Shown here: piece after piece, positions 26,336 through 40,263 of the stretch | Numbering within the stretch: position 1 is the stretch's first letter | Layout: every line of letters begins with the position of its first letter | NCBI GenBank assembly: GCA_964057225.1 | Contig: OZ059900.1 | Span: 25,373,638-25,437,637, forward strand | DNA length: 64,000 bases | Direction: 5' to 3' | From: Auanema rhodensis | Lineage: Eukaryota; Nematoda; Chromadorea; Rhabditida; Rhabditidae | Made by a program: the position numbers and the translations under genes | Notes under the pieces: generated by a model | What the model was told of the DNA's origin: nothing | Seen by the model: only the letters and a program-made list of their open reading frames with translations | Databases searched by the model: none

Positions 26336-28377
26336 ATTCAATATTAGCCATAAGGGGCGTGCCCTCAGAATATGCTAATTTCCTTAATTTTCTAACCCCT
26401 GTTTTTTTGTCGTGAAAGTGGAACTAGACGTTGTACGAACAATTTTGAGCTAGGTTTCATTGACATTGCATGAGTTTGAACACATGAAATCGTAAGTCAA
26501 AACCTTGTTTACAGCGAAATTTCCAAAAACTGGTTTTCCAGCATAATAAAATATTTCTCATGGGAAAAACTGTGTTTTTGTATTTTTCTAGTGTTCAGCA
26601 TGTAAAATGCTTCATTTTAGTATGTAACACACTGAAGTTGCATTTGACGACTCATATGAACAAAAATCGATTTAATCAATATTAGCCATAAGGGGCGTGC
26701 CCTCAGAATATGCTAATTTCTTTATTTTTCTAACCCCTGTTTTTTGTCGTGAAAGTGGAACTAGACGTTGTACGAACAATTTTGAGCTAGGTTTCATTGA
26801 CATTGCATGAGTTTGAACACATGAAATCGTAAGTCAAAACCTTGTTTACAGCGAAATTTCCAAAAACTGGTTTTCCAGCATAATAAAATATTTCTCATGG
26901 GAAATACTGTGTTTTTGTATTTTTCTAGTGTTCAGCATGTAAAATGCTTCATTTTAGTATGTAACACGCTGAAATTCGTTGCATTTGACGACTCATATGA
27001 ACAAAAATCGATTTAATCAATATTAGCCATAAGGGGCGTGCCCTCAGAATATGCTAATTTCCTTAATTTTCTAACCCCTGTTTTTTTGTCGTGAAAGTGG
27101 AACTAGACGTTGTACGAACAATTTTGAGCTAGGTTTCATTGACATTGCATGAGTTTGAACACATGAAATCGTAAGTCAAAACCTTGTTTACAGCGAAATT
27201 TCCAAAAACTGGTTTTCCAGCATAATAAAATATTTCTCAAGGGAAAAACTGTGTTTTTATATTTTTCTAGTGTTCAGCATGTGAAATGCTTTATTTTAGT
27301 ATGTAACACGCTGAAATTTGTTGCATTTGACGACTCATATGAACAAAAATCGATTTAATCAATATTAGCCATAAGGGGCGTGCCCTCAGAATATGCTAAT
27401 TTCCTTAATTTTCTAACCCCTGTTTTTTTGTCGTGAAAGTGGAACTAGACGTTGTACGAACAATTTTGAGCTAGGTTTCATTGACATTGCATGAGTTTGA
27501 ACACATGAAATCGTAAGTCAAAACCTTGTTTACAGCGAAATTTCCAAAAACTGGTTTTCCAGCATAATAAAATATTTCTCATGGGAAATACTGTGTTTTT
27601 GTATTTTTCTAGTGTTCAGCATGTAAAATGCTTCATTTTAGTATGTAACACGCTGAAATTCGTTGCATTTGACGACTCATATGAACAAAAATCGATTTAT
27701 TCAATATTAGCCATAAGGGGCGTGCCCTCAGAATATGCTAATTTCCTTAATTTTCTAACCCCTGTTTTTTTGTCGTGAAAGTGGAACTAGACGTTGTACG
27801 AACAATTTTGAGCTAGGTTTCATTGACATTGCATGAGTTTGAACACATGAAATCGTAAGTCAAAACCTTGTTTACAGCGAAATTTCCAAAAACTGGTTTT
27901 CCAGCATAATAAAATATTTCTCATGGGAAAAACTGTGTTTTTGTATTTTTCTAGTGTTCAGCATGTAAAATGCTTCATTTTAGTATGTAACACACTGAAG
28001 TTGCATTTGACGACTCATATGAACAAAAATCGATTTAATCAATATTAGCCATAAGGGGCGTGCCCTCAGAATATGCTAATTTCTTTATTTTTCTAACCCC
28101 TGTTTTTTGTCGTGAAAGTGGAACTAGACGTTGTACGAACAATTTTGAGCTAGGTTTCATTGACATTGCATGAGTTTGAACACATGAAATCGTAAGTCAA
28201 AACCTTGTTTACAGCGAAATTTCCAAAAACTGGTTTTCCAGCATAATAAAATATTTCTCATGGGAAATACTGTGTTTTTGTATTTTTCTAGTGTTCAGCA
28301 TGTAAAATGCTTCATTTTAGTATGTAACACGCTGAAATTCGTTGCATTTGACGACTCATATGAACAAAAATCGATTT
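26336..28377 (+). repeat. Tandem 4-mer duplication carrying the 4-bp-deletion monomers
   Basis: A 338-bp unit (26336-26673) has actgaagttg at 26631, where four bases of the usual gaaatttgttg are missing. The next unit (26674-27014, 341 bp) has ctttattttt and a T6 run. This pair recurs 1363 bp later at 27699-28377, with actgaag at 27994. Block B has it once, at 54711-55389. The event therefore either added a 4-mer in A or removed one from B. The monomer just before the second copy (ttattc junction at 27699 but lacking gcag and gtacttttc) looks like the recombination point, joining an ordinary a unit to the downstream half of a ttattc unit. Confidence 0.8.
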
Positions 28378-31300
28378 AATCAATATTAGCCATAAGGGGC
28401 GTGCCCTCAGAATATGCTAATTTCCTTAATTTTCTAACCCCTGTTTTTTTGTCGTGAAAGTGGAACTAGACGTTGTACGAACAATTTTGAGCTAGGTTTC
28501 ATTGACATTGCATGAGTTTGAACACATGAAATCGTAAGTCAAAACCTTGTTTACAGCGAAATTTCCAAAAACTGGTTTTCCAGCATAATAAAATATTTCT
28601 CATGGGAAATACTGTGTTTTTGTATTTTTCTAGTGTTCAGCATGTAAAATGCTTCATTTTAGTATGTAACACGCTGAAATTCGTTGCATTTGACGACTCA
28701 TATGAACAAAAATCGATTTAATCAATATTAGCCATAAGGGGAGTGCCCTCAGAATATGCTAATTTCCTTAATTTTCTAACCCCTGTTTTTTTGTCGTGAA
28801 AGTGGAACTAGACGTTGTACGAACAATTTTGAGCTAGGTTTCATTGACATTGCATGAGTTTGAACACATGAAATCGTAAGTCAAAACCTTGTTTACAGCG
28901 AAATTTCCAAAAACTGGTTTTCCAGCATAATAAAATATTTGTCATGGGAAATACTGTGTTTTTGTATTTTTCTAGTGTTCAGCATGTAAAATGCTTCATT
29001 TTAGTATGTAACACGCTGTAATTCGTTGCATTTGACGACTCATATGAACAAAAATCGATTTAATCAATATTAGCCATAAGGGGCGTGCCCTCAGAATATG
29101 CTAATTTCCTTAATTTTCTAACCCCTGTTTTTTTGTCGTGAAAGTGGAACTAGACGTTGTACGAACAATTTTGAGCTAGGTTTCATTGACATTGCATCGG
29201 TTTGAACACATGAAATCGTAAGTCAAAACCTTGTTTACAGCGAAATTTCCAAAAACTGGTTTTCCAGCATAATAAAATATTTCTCATGGGAAATACTGTG
29301 TTTTTGTATTTTTCTAGTGTTCAGCATGTAAAATGCTTCATTTTAGTATGTAACACGCTGAAATTCGTTGCATTTGACGACTCATATGAACAAAAATCGA
29401 TTTAATCAATATTAGCCATAAGGGGCGTGCCCTCAGAATATGCTAATTTCCTTAATTTTCTAACCCCTGTTTTTTTGTCGTGAAAGTGGAACTAGACGTT
29501 GTACGAACAATTTTGAGCTAGGTTTCATTGACATTGCATGAGTTTGAACACATGAAATCGTAAGTCAAAACCTTGTTTACAGCGAAATTTCCAAAAACTG
29601 GTTTTCCAGCATAATAAAATATTTCTCATGGGAAATACTGTGTTTTTGTATTTTTCTAGTGTTCAGCATGTAAGATGCTTTATTTTAGTATGTAACACGC
29701 TGAAATTCGTTGCATTTGACGACTCATATGAACAAAAATCGATTTAATCAATATTAGCCATAAGGGGCGTGCCCTCAGAATATGCTAATTTCCTTAATTT
29801 TCTAACCCCTGTTTTTTTGTCGTGAAAGTGGAACTAGACGTTGTACGAACAATTTTGAGCTAGGTTTCATTGACATTGCATGAGTTTGAACACATGAAAT
29901 CGTAAGTCAAAACCTTGTTTACAGCGAAATTTCCAAAAACTGGTTTTCCAGCATAATAAAATATTTCTCATGGGAAATACTGTGTTTTTGTATTTTTCTA
30001 GTGTTCAGCATGTAAAATGCTTCATTTTAGTATGTAACACGCTGAAATTCGTTGCATTTGACGACTCATATGAACAAAAATCGATGTAATCAATATTAGC
30101 CATAAGGGGCGTGCCCTCAGAATATGCTAATTTCCTTAATTTTCTAACCCCTGTTTTTTTGTCGTGAAAGTGGAACTAGACGTTGTACGAACAATTTTGA
30201 GCTAGGTTTCATTGACATTGCATCAGTTTGAACACATGAAATCGTAAGTCAAAACCTTGTTTACAGCGAAATTTCCAAAAACTGGTTTTGCAGCATAATA
30301 AAATATTTCTCATGGGAAATACTGTGTTTTTGTATTTTTCTAGTGTTCAGCATGTAAAATGCTTCATTTTAGTATGTAACACGCTGAAATTCGTTGCATT
30401 TGACGACTCATATGAACAAAAATCGATTTATTCAATATTAGCCATAAGGGGCGTGCCCTCAGAATATGCTAATTTCCTTAATTTTCTAACCCCTGTTTTG
30501 TTGTCGTGAAAGTGGAACTAGACGTTGTACGAACAATTTTGAGCTAGGTTTCATTGACATTGCATGAGTTTGAACACATGAAATCGTAAGTCAAAACCTT
30601 GTTTACAGCGAAATTTCCAAAAACTGGTTTTCCAGCATAATAAAATATTTCTCATGGGAAATACTGTGTTTTTGTATTTTTCTAGTGTTCAGCATGTAAA
30701 ATGCTTCATTTTAGTATGTAACACGCTGAAATTCGTTGCATTTGACGACTCATATGAACAAAAATCGATTTAATCAATATTAGCCATAAGGGGCGTGCCC
30801 TCAGAATATGCTAATTTCCTTAATTTTCTAACCCCTGTTTTTTTGTCGTGAAAGTGGAACTAGACGTTGTACGAACAATTTTGAGCTAGGTTTCATTGAC
30901 ATTGCATGAGTTTGAACACATGAAATCGTAAGTCAAAACCTTGTTTACAGCGAAATTTCCAAAAACTGGTTTTCCAGCATAATAAAATATTTCTCATGGG
31001 AAATACTGTGTTTTTGTATTTTTCTAGTGTTCAGCATGTAAGATGCTTTATTTTAGTATGTAACACGCTGAAATTCGTTGCATTTGACGACTCATATGAA
31101 CAAAAATCGATTTAATCAATATTAGCCATAAGGGGCGTGCCCTCAGAATATGCTAATTTCCTTAATTTTCTAACCCCTGTTTTTTTGTCGTGAAAGTGGA
31201 ACTAGACGTTGTACGAACAATTTTGAGCTAGGTTTCATTGACATTGCATGAGTTTGAACACATGAAATCGTAAGTCAAAACCTTGTTTACAGCGAAATTT

Positions 31301-33843
31301 CCAAAAACTGGTTTTCCAGCATAATAAAATATTTCTCATGGGAAATACTGTGTTTTTGTATTTTTCTAGTGTTCAGCATGTAAAATGCTTCATTTTAGTA
31401 TGTAACACGCTGAAATTTGTTGCATTTGACGACTCATATGAACAAAAATCGATTTAATCAATATTAGCCATAAGGGGCGTGCCCTCAGAATATGCTAATT
31501 TCCTTAATTTTCTAACCCCTGTTTTTTTGTCGTGAAAGTGGAACTAGACGTTGTACGAACAATTTTGAGCTAGGTTTCATTGACATTGCATGAGTTTGAA
31601 CACATGAAATCGTAAGTCAAAACCTTGTTTACAGCGAAATTTCCAAAAACTGGTTTTCCAGCATAATAAAATATTTCTCAAGGGAAAAACTGTGTTTTTA
31701 TATTTTTCTAGTGTTCAGCATGTGAAATGCTTTATTTTAGTATGTAACACGCTGAAATTTGTTGCATTTGACGACTCATATGAACAAAAATCGATTTAAT
31801 CAATATTAGCCATAAGGGGCGTGCCCTCAGAATATGCTAATTTCCTTAATTTTCTAACCCCTGTTTTTTTGTCGTGAAAGTGGAACTAGACGTTGTACGA
31901 ACAATTTTGAGCTAGGTTTCATTGACATTGCATCAGTTTGAACACATGAGATCGTAAGTCAAAACCTTGTTTACAGCGAAATTTCCAAAAACTGGTTTTC
32001 CAGCATAATAAAATATTTCTCATGGGAAATACTGTGTTTTTGTATTTTTCTAGTGTTCAGCATGTAAAATGCTTCATTTTAGTATGTAACACGCTGAAAT
32101 TCGTTGCATTTGACGACTCATATGAACAAAAATCGATTTAATCAATATTAGCCATAAGGGGCGTGCCCTCAGAATATGCTAATTTCCTTAATTTTCTAAC
32201 CCCTGTTTTTTTGTCGTGAAAGTGGAACTAGACGTTCTACGAACAATTTTGAGCTAGGTTTCATTGACATTGCATGAGTTTGAACACATGAAATCGTAAG
32301 TCAAAACCTTGTTTACAGCGAAATTTCCAAAAACTGGTTTTCCAGCATAATAAAATATTTCTCATGGGAAAAACTGTGTTTTTGTATTTTTCTAGTGTTC
32401 AGCATGTAAAATGCTTCATTTTAGTATGTAACACACTGAAATTTGTTGCATTTGACGACTCATATGAACAAAAATCGATTTAATCAATATTAGCCATAAG
32501 GGGCGTGCCCTCAAAATATGCTAATTTCCTTAATTTTCTAACCCCTGTTTTTTTGTCGTGAAAGTGGAACTAGACGTTGTACGAACAATTTTGAGCTAGG
32601 TTTCATTGACATTGCATGAGTTTGAACACATGAAATCGTAAGTCAAAACCTTGTTTACAGCGAAATTTCCAAAAACTGGTTTTCCAGCATAATAAAATAT
32701 TTCTCAAGGGAAAAACTGTGTTTTTATATTTTTCTAGTGTTCAGCATGTGAAATGCTTCATTTTAGTATGTAACACGCTGAAATTTGTTGCATTTGACGA
32801 CTCATATGAACAAAAATCGATTTAATCAATATTAGCCATAAGGGGCGTGCCCTCAGAATATGCTAATTTCCTTAATTTTCTAACCCCTGTTTTTTTGTCG
32901 TGAAAGTGGAACTAGACGTTGTACGAACAATTTTGAGCTAGGTTTCATTGACATTGCATGAGTTTGAACACATGAAATCGTAAGTCAAAACCTTGTTTAC
33001 AGCGAAATTTCCAAAAACTGGTTTTCCAGCATAATACAATATTTCTCATGGGAAATACTGTGTTTTTGTATTTTTCTAGTGTTCAGAATGTAGAATGCTT
33101 CATTTTAGTATGTAACACGCTGAAATTCGTTGCATTTGACGACTCATATGAACAAAAATCGATTTAATCAATATTAGCCATAAGGGGCGTGCCCTCAGAA
33201 TATGCTAATTTCCTTAATTTTCTAACCCCTGTTTTTTTGTCGTGAAAGTGGAACTAGACGTTGTACGAACAATTTTGAGCTAGGTTTCATTGACATTGCA
33301 TGAGTTTGAACACATGAAATCGTAAGTCAAAACCTTGTTTACAGCGAAATTTCCAAAAACTGGTTTTCCAGCATAATAAAATATTTCTCATGGGAAATAC
33401 TGTGTTTTTGTATTTTTCTAGTGTTCAGCATGTAAAATGCTTTATTTTAGTATGTAACACGCTGAAATTCGTTGCATTTGACGACTCATATGAACAAAAA
33501 TCGATTTAATCAATATTAGCCATAAGGGGCGTGCCCTCAGAATATGCTAATTTCCTTAATTTTCTAACCCCTGTTTTTTTGTCGTGAAAGTGGAACTAGA
33601 CGTTGTACGAACAATTTTGAGCTAGGTTTTATTGACATTGCATGAGTTTGAACACATGAAATCGTAAGTCAAAACCTTGTTTACAGCGAAATTTCCAAAA
33701 ACTGGTTTTCCAGCATAATAAAATATTTCTCATGGGAAATACTGTGTTTTTGTATTTTTCTAGTGTTCAGCATGTAAAATGCTTCATTTTAGTATGTAAC
33801 ACGCTGAAATTCGTTGCATTTGACGACTCATATGAACAAAAAT

Positions 33844-36800
33844 CGATGTAATCAATATTAGCCATAAGGGGCGTGCCCTCAGAATATGCTAATTTCCTTA
33901 ATTTTCTAACCCCTGTTTTTTTGTCGTGAAAGTGGAACTAGACGTTGTACGAACAATTTTGAGCTAGGTTTCATTGACATTGCATCAGTTTGAACACATG
34001 AAATCGTAAGTCAAAACCTTGTTTACAGCGAAATTTCCAAAAACTGGTTTTGCAGCATAATAAAATATTTCTCATGGGAAATACTGTGTTTTTGTATTTT
34101 TCTAGTGTTCAGCATGTAAAATGCTTCATTTTAGTATGTAACACGCTGAAATTCGTTGCATTTGACGACTCATATGAACAAAAATCGATTTATTCAATAT
34201 TAGCCATAAGGGGCGTGCCCTCAGAATATGCTAATTTCCTTAATTTTCTAACCCCTGTTTTTTTGTCGTGAAAGTGGAACTAGACGTTGTACGAACAATT
34301 TTGAGCTAGGTTTCATTGACATTGCATGAGTTTGAACAGATGAAATCGTAAGTCAAAACCTTGTTTACAGCGAAATTTCCAAAAACTGGTTTTCCAGCAT
34401 AATAAAATATTTCTCATGGGAAATACTGTGTTTTTGTATTTTTCTAGTGTTCAGCATGTAAAATGCTTCATTTTAGTATGTAACACGCTGAAATTCGTTG
34501 CATTTGACGACTCATATGAACAAAAATCGATTTAATCAATATTAGCCATAAGGGGCGTGCCCTCAGAATATGCTAATTTCCTTAATTTTCTAACCCCTGT
34601 TTTTTTGTCGTGAAAGTGGAACTAGACGTTGTACGAACAATTTTGAGCTAGGTTTCATTGACATTGCATGAGTTTGAACACATGAAATCGTAAGTCAAAA
34701 CCTTGTTTACAGCGAAATTTCCAAAAACTGGTTTTCCAGCATAATAAAATATTTCTCATGGGAAATACTGTGTTTTTGTATTTTTCTAGTGTTCAGCATG
34801 TAAAATGCTTCATTTTAGTATGTAACACGCTGAAATTCGTTGCATTTGACGACTCATATGAACAAAAATCGATTTAATCAATATTAGCCATAAGGGGCGT
34901 GCCCTCAGAATATGCTAATTTCCTTAATTTTCTAACCCCTGTTTTTTTGTCGTGAAAGTGGAACTAGACGTTCTACGAACAATTTTGAGCTAGGTTTCAT
35001 TGACATTGCATGAGTTTGAACACATGAAATCGTAAGTCAAAACCTTGTTTACAGCGAAATTTCCAAAAACTGGTTTTCCAGCATAATAAAATATTTCTCA
35101 TGGGAAATACTGTGTTTTTGTATTTTTCTAGTGTTCAGCATGTAAAATGCTTCATTTTAGTATGTAACACGCTGAAATTCGTTGCATTTGACGACTCATA
35201 TGAACAAAAATCGATTTAATCAATATTAGCCATAAGGGGCGTGCCCTCAGAATATGCTAATTTCCTTAATTTTCTAACCCCTGTTTTTTTGTCGTGAAAG
35301 TGGAACTAGACGTTGTACGAACAATTTTGAGCTAGGTTTTATTGACATTGCATGAGTTTGAACACATGAAATCGTAAGTCAAAACCTTGTTTACAGCGAA
35401 ATTTCCAAAAACTGGTTTTCCAGCATAATAAAATATTTCTCATGGGAAATACTGTGTTTTTGTATTTTTCTAGTGTTCAGCATGTAAAATGCTTCATTTT
35501 AGTATGTAACACGCTGAAATTCGTTGCATTTGACGACTCATATGAACAAAAATCGATTTAATCAATATTAGCCATAAGGGGCGTGCCCTCAGAACATGCT
35601 AATTTCCTTAATTTTCTAACCCCTGTTTTTTTGTCGTGAAAGTGGAACTAGACGTTGTACGAACAATTTTGAGCTAGGTTTTATTGACATTGCATCAGTT
35701 TGAACACATGAAATCGTAAGTCAAAACCTTGTTTACAGCGAAATTTCCAAAAACTGGTTTTGCAGCATAATAAAATATTTCTCATGGGAAATACTGTGTT
35801 TTTGTATTTTTCTAGTGTTCAGCATGTAAAATGCTTCATTTTAGTATGTAACACGCTGAAATTCGTTGCATTTGACGACTCATATGAACAAAAATCGATG
35901 TAATCAATATTAGCCATAAGGGGCGTGCCCTCAGAATATGCTAATTTCCTTAATTTTCTAACCCCTGTTTTTTTGTCGTGAAAGTGGAACTAGACGTTGT
36001 ACGAACAATTTTGAGCTAGGTTTCATTGACATTGCATCAGTTTGAACACATGAAATCGTAAGTCAAAACCTTGTTTACAGCGAAATTTCCAAAAACTGGT
36101 TTTGCAGCATAATAAAATATTTCTCATGGGAAATACTGTGTTTTTGTATTTTTCTAGTGTTCAGCATGTAAAATGCTTCATTTTAGTATGTAACACGCTG
36201 AAATTCGTTGCATTTGACGACTCATATGAACAAAAATCGATTTATTCAATATTAGCCATAAGGGGCGTGCCCTCAGAATATGCTAATTTCCTTAATTTTC
36301 TAACCCCTGTTTTTTTGTCGTGAAAGTGGAACTAGACGTTGTACGAACAATTTTGAGCTAGGTTTCATTGACATTGCATGAGTTTGAACAGATGAAATCG
36401 TAAGTCAAAACCTTGTTTACAGCGAAATTTCCAAAAACTGGTTTTCCAGCATAATAAAATATTTCTCATGGGAAATACTGTGTTTTTGTATTTTTCTAGT
36501 GTTCAGCATGTAAAATGCTTCATTTTAGTATGTAACACGCTGAAATTCGTTGCATTTGACGACTCATATGAACAAAAATCGATTTAATCAATATTAGCCA
36601 TAAGGGGCGTGCCCTCAGAATATGCTAATTTCCTTAATTTTCTAACCCCTGTTTTTTTGTCGTGAAAGTGGAACTAGACGTTGTACGAACAATTTTGAGC
36701 TAGGTTTTATTGACATTGCATGAGTTTGAACACATGAAATCGTAAGTCAAAACCTTGTTTACAGCGAAATTTCCAAAAACTGGTTTTCCAGCATAATAAA

Positions 36801-39310
36801 ATATTTCTCATGGGAAATACTGTGTTTTTGTATTTTTCTAGTGTTCAGCATGTAAAATGCTTCATTTTAGTATGTAACACGCTGAAATTCGTTGCATTTG
36901 ACGACTCATATGAACAAAAATCGATGTAATCAATATTAGCCATAAGGGGCGTGCCCTCAGAATATGCTAATTTCCTTAATTTTCTAACCCCTGTTTTTTT
37001 GTCGTGAAAGTGGAACTAGACGTTGTACGAACAATTTTGAGCTAGGTTTCATTGACATTGCATCAGTTTGAACACATGAAATCGTAAGTCAAAACCTTGT
37101 TTACAGCGAAATTTCCAAAAACTGGTTTTGCAGCATAATAAAATATTTCTCATGGGAAATACTGTGTTTTTGTATTTTTCTAGTGTTCAGCATGTAAAAT
37201 GCTTCATTTTAGTATGTAACACGCTGAAATTCGTTGCATTTGACGACTCATATGAACAAAAATCGATTTATTCAATATTAGCCATAAGGGGCGTGCCCTC
37301 AGAATATGCTAATTTCCTTAATTTTCTAACCCCTGTTTTTTTGTCGTGAAAGTGGAACTAGACGTTGTACGAACAATTTTGAGCTAGGTTTCATTGACAT
37401 TGCATGAGTTTGAACAGATGAAATCGTAAGTCAAAACCTTGTTTACAGCGAAATTTCCAAAAACTGGTTTTCCAGCATAATAAAATATTTCTCATGGGAA
37501 ATACTGTGTTTTTGTATTTTTCTAGTGTTCAGCATGTAAAATGCTTCATTTTAGTATGTAACACGCTGAAATTCGTTGCATTTGACGACTCATATGAACA
37601 AAAATCGATTTAATCAATATTAGCCATAAGGGGCGTGCCCTCAGAATATGCTAATTTCCTTAATTTTCTAACCCCTGTTTTTTTGTCGTGAAAGTGGAAC
37701 TAGACGTTGTACGAACAATTTTGAGCTAGGTTTCATTGACATTGCATGAGTTTGAACACATGAAATCGTAAGTCAAAACCTTGTTTACAGCGAAATTTCC
37801 AAAAACTGGTTTTCCAGCATAATAAAATATTTCTCATGGGAAATACTGTGTTTTTGTATTTTTCTAGTGTTCAGCATGTAAAATGCTTCATTTTAGTATG
37901 TAACACGCTGAAATTCGTTGCATTTGACGACTCATATGAACAAAAATCGATTTAATCAATATTAGCCATAAGGGGCGTGCCCTCAGAATATGCTAATTTC
38001 CTTAATTTTCTAACCCCTGTTTTTTTGTCGTGAAAGTGGAACTAGACGTTGTACGAACAATTTTGAGCTAGGTTTTATTGACATTGCATGAGTTTGAACA
38101 CATGAAATCGTAAGTCAAAACCTTGTTTACAGCGAAATTTCCAAAAACTGGTTTTCCAGCATAATAAAATATTTCTCATGGGAAATACTGTGTTTTTGTA
38201 TTTTTCTAGTGTTCAGCATGTAAAATGCTTCATTTTAGTATGTAACACGCTGAAATTCGTTGCATTTGACGACTCATATGAACAAAAATCGATGTAATCA
38301 ATATTAGCCATAAGGGGCGTGCCCTCAGAATATGCTAATTTCCTTAATTTTCTAACCCCTGTTTTTTTGTCGTGAAAGTGGAACTAGACGTTGTACGAAC
38401 AATTTTGAGCTAGGTTTCATTGACATTGCATCAGTTTGAACACATGAAATCGTAAGTCAAAACCTTGTTTACAGCGAAATTTCCAAAAACTGGTTTTGCA
38501 GCATAATAAAATATTTCTCATGGGAAATACTGTGTTTTTGTATTTTTCTAGTGTTCAGCATGTAAAATGCTTCATTTTAGTATGTAACACGCTGAAATTC
38601 GTTGCATTTGACGACTCATATGAACAAAAATCGATTTATTCAATATTAGCCATAAGGGGCGTGCCCTCAGAATATGCTAATTTCCTTAATTTTCTAACCC
38701 CTGTTTTTTTGTCGTGAAAGTGGAACTAGACGTTGTACGAACAATTTTGAGCTAGGTTTCATTGACATTGCATGAGTTTGAACAGATGAAATCGTAAGTC
38801 AAAACCTTGTTTACAGCGAAATTTCCAAAAACTGGTTTTCCAGCATAATAAAATATTTCTCATGGGAAATACTGTGTTTTTGTATTTTTCTAGTGTTCAG
38901 CATGTAAAATGCTTCATTTTAGTATGTAACACGCTGAAATTCGTTGCATTTGACGACTCATATGAACAAAAATCGATGTAATCAATATTAGCCATAAGGG
39001 GCGTGCCCTCAGAATATGCTAATTTCCTTAATTTTCTAACCCCTGTTTTTTTGTCGTGAAAGTGGAACTAGACGTTGTACGAACAATTTTGAGCTAGGTT
39101 TCATTGACATTGCATCAGTTTGAACACATGAAATCGTAAGTCAAAACCTTGTTTACAGCGAAATTTCCAAAAACTGGTTTTGCAGCATAATAAAATATTT
39201 CTCATGGGAAATACTGTGTTTTTGTATTTTTCTAGTGTTCAGCATGTAAAATGCTTCATTTTAGTATGTAACACGCTGAAATTCGTTGCATTTGACGACT
39301 CATATGAACA
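33844..39310 (+). repeat. Reiterated gatgta / catcag-gcag / ttattc / cagatg cassette
   Basis: A recognisable three-unit cassette has a unit ending cgatgtaatc, then a unit with catcag, ttttgcag and a ttattc 3' junction, then a unit with gaacagatg. The cgatgta marker falls at 33844, 35896, 36922, 38290 and 38974, spacings of 2052, 1026, 1368 and 684 bp (6, 3, 4 and 2 monomers). The last occurrence is followed by a gcag unit ending TTAATC, not TTATTC, so the cassette is broken there. Variable spacing with a constant cassette indicates repeated unequal exchange within a few kilobases. Confidence 0.78.
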
Positions 39311-40022
39311 AAAATCGATTTAATCAATATTAGCCATAAGGGGCGTGCCCTCAGAATATGCTAATTTCCTTAATTTTCTAACCCCTGTTTTTTTGTCGTG
39401 AAAGTGGAACTAGACGTTGTACGAACAATTTTGAGCTAGGTTTCATTGACATTGCATGAGTTTGAACACATGAAATCGTAAGTCAAAACCTTGTTTACAG
39501 CGAAATTTCCAAAAACTGGTTTTCCAGCATAATAAAATATTTCTCATGGGAAATACTGTGTTTTTGTATTTTTCTAGTGTTCAGCATGTAAAATGCCTCA
39601 TTTTAGTATGTAACACGCTGAAATTCGTTGCATTTGACGACTCATATGAACAAAAATCGATTTAATCAACATTAGCCATAAGGGGCGTGCCCTCAGAATA
39701 TGCTAATTTCCTTAATTTTCTAACCCCTGTTTTTTTGTCGTGAAAGTGGAACTAGACGTTGTACGAACAATTTTGAGCTAGGTTTTATTGACATTGCATG
39801 AGTTTGAACACATGAAATCGTAAGTCAAAACCTTGTTTACAGCGAAATTTCCAAAAACTGGTTTTCCAGCATAATAAAATATTTCTCATGGGAAATACTG
39901 TGTTTTTGTATTTTTCTAGTGTTCAGCATGTATAATGCTTCATTTTAGTATGTAACACGCTGAAATTCGTTGCATTTGACGACTCATATGAACAAAAATC
40001 GATTTAATCAATATTAGCCATA

Positions 40023-40035
40023 AGGGGCGTGCCCT
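40023..40035 (+). other. Conserved GC-rich near-palindrome in the monomer (reference copy)
   Basis: The 13-bp patch aggggcgtgccct is the only strongly GC-rich segment of the monomer and is almost its own reverse complement (AGGG paired with CCCT, offset by one G). It is nearly invariant across the window. The exceptions I noticed are ggggagtgcc in the A/B pair (28737 and 55749) and a change just upstream at 16092 (ccatgagg). Such conservation in a drifting satellite may mark a protein-binding box, but nothing in the sequence identifies the protein. Confidence 0.6.
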
Positions 40036-40071
40036 CAGAATATGCTAATTTCCTTAATTTTCTAACCCCTG

Positions 40072-40078
40072 TTTTTTT
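40072..40078 (+). other. T7 homopolymer run (reference copy)
   Basis: The run lies at unit positions 67-73 just after cccctg. Its length varies between 6 and 9 across the window while the surrounding bases do not, as expected for slippage. Length variants are useful lineage markers: the T6 near 20931 is shared by the C2 copy near 42808, and the T6 near 28103 by the B copy near 55115. One substitution in the run (ttttgttg) is shared by 30496 and 57508. Confidence 0.8.
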
Positions 40079-40199
40079 GTCGTGAAAGTGGAACTAGACG
40101 TTGTACGAACAATTTTGAGCTAGGTTTCATTGACATTGCATGAGTTTGAACACATGAAATCGTAAGTCAAAACCTTGTTTACAGCGAAATTTCCAAAAA

Positions 40200-40211
40200 C
40201 TGGTTTTCCAG
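40200..40211 (+). other. Small perfect dyad CTGG-TTTT-CCAG (reference copy)
   Basis: Unit positions 195-206 read ctggttttccag, a perfect 4-bp inverted repeat around TTTT. It is present in most monomers but disrupted in the gcag subtype (ttttgcag, for example at 22776, 26190 and 30284), which breaks one pair. A hairpin of this size in duplex DNA is weak, so any role is uncertain. Confidence 0.55.
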
Positions 40212-40263
40212 CATAATAAAATATTTCTCATGGGAAATACTGTGTTTTTGTATTTTTCTAGTG

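Larger units (their letters stand above)
22776..38014 (+). repeat. Segmental duplication A (long copy, about 15.2 kb)
   Basis: This block is matched by 51151-64000 in the same order. The offset is +28375 from 22776 to about 26.5 kb, +27012 from about 27.7 to 36.6 kb, and +25986 from about 37.1 kb to the end. Shared rare markers include ttttgcag/gtacttttc/gccaattt at the left end, atataaaatg at 24206, aatgtttcat near 24897, ggggagtgcc at 28737-28746, ctgttttgttg near 30496, and tcagaatgtagaatg near 33090. The two offset steps show that A has an extra 4-mer (1363 bp) near 26.4-27.7 kb and an extra 3-mer (1026 bp) near 36.4-37.4 kb. Private bases in A include 32514 and 35595. Confidence 0.88.

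Noticed and set aside
40239-40262. TATA-like and polyadenylation-like A+T-rich words in each monomer (aataaaa, tttttgtattt)
   Set aside because: These words are expected by chance in sequence of 66% A+T, and nothing downstream suggests a transcript. Low-level satellite transcription cannot be judged from sequence.
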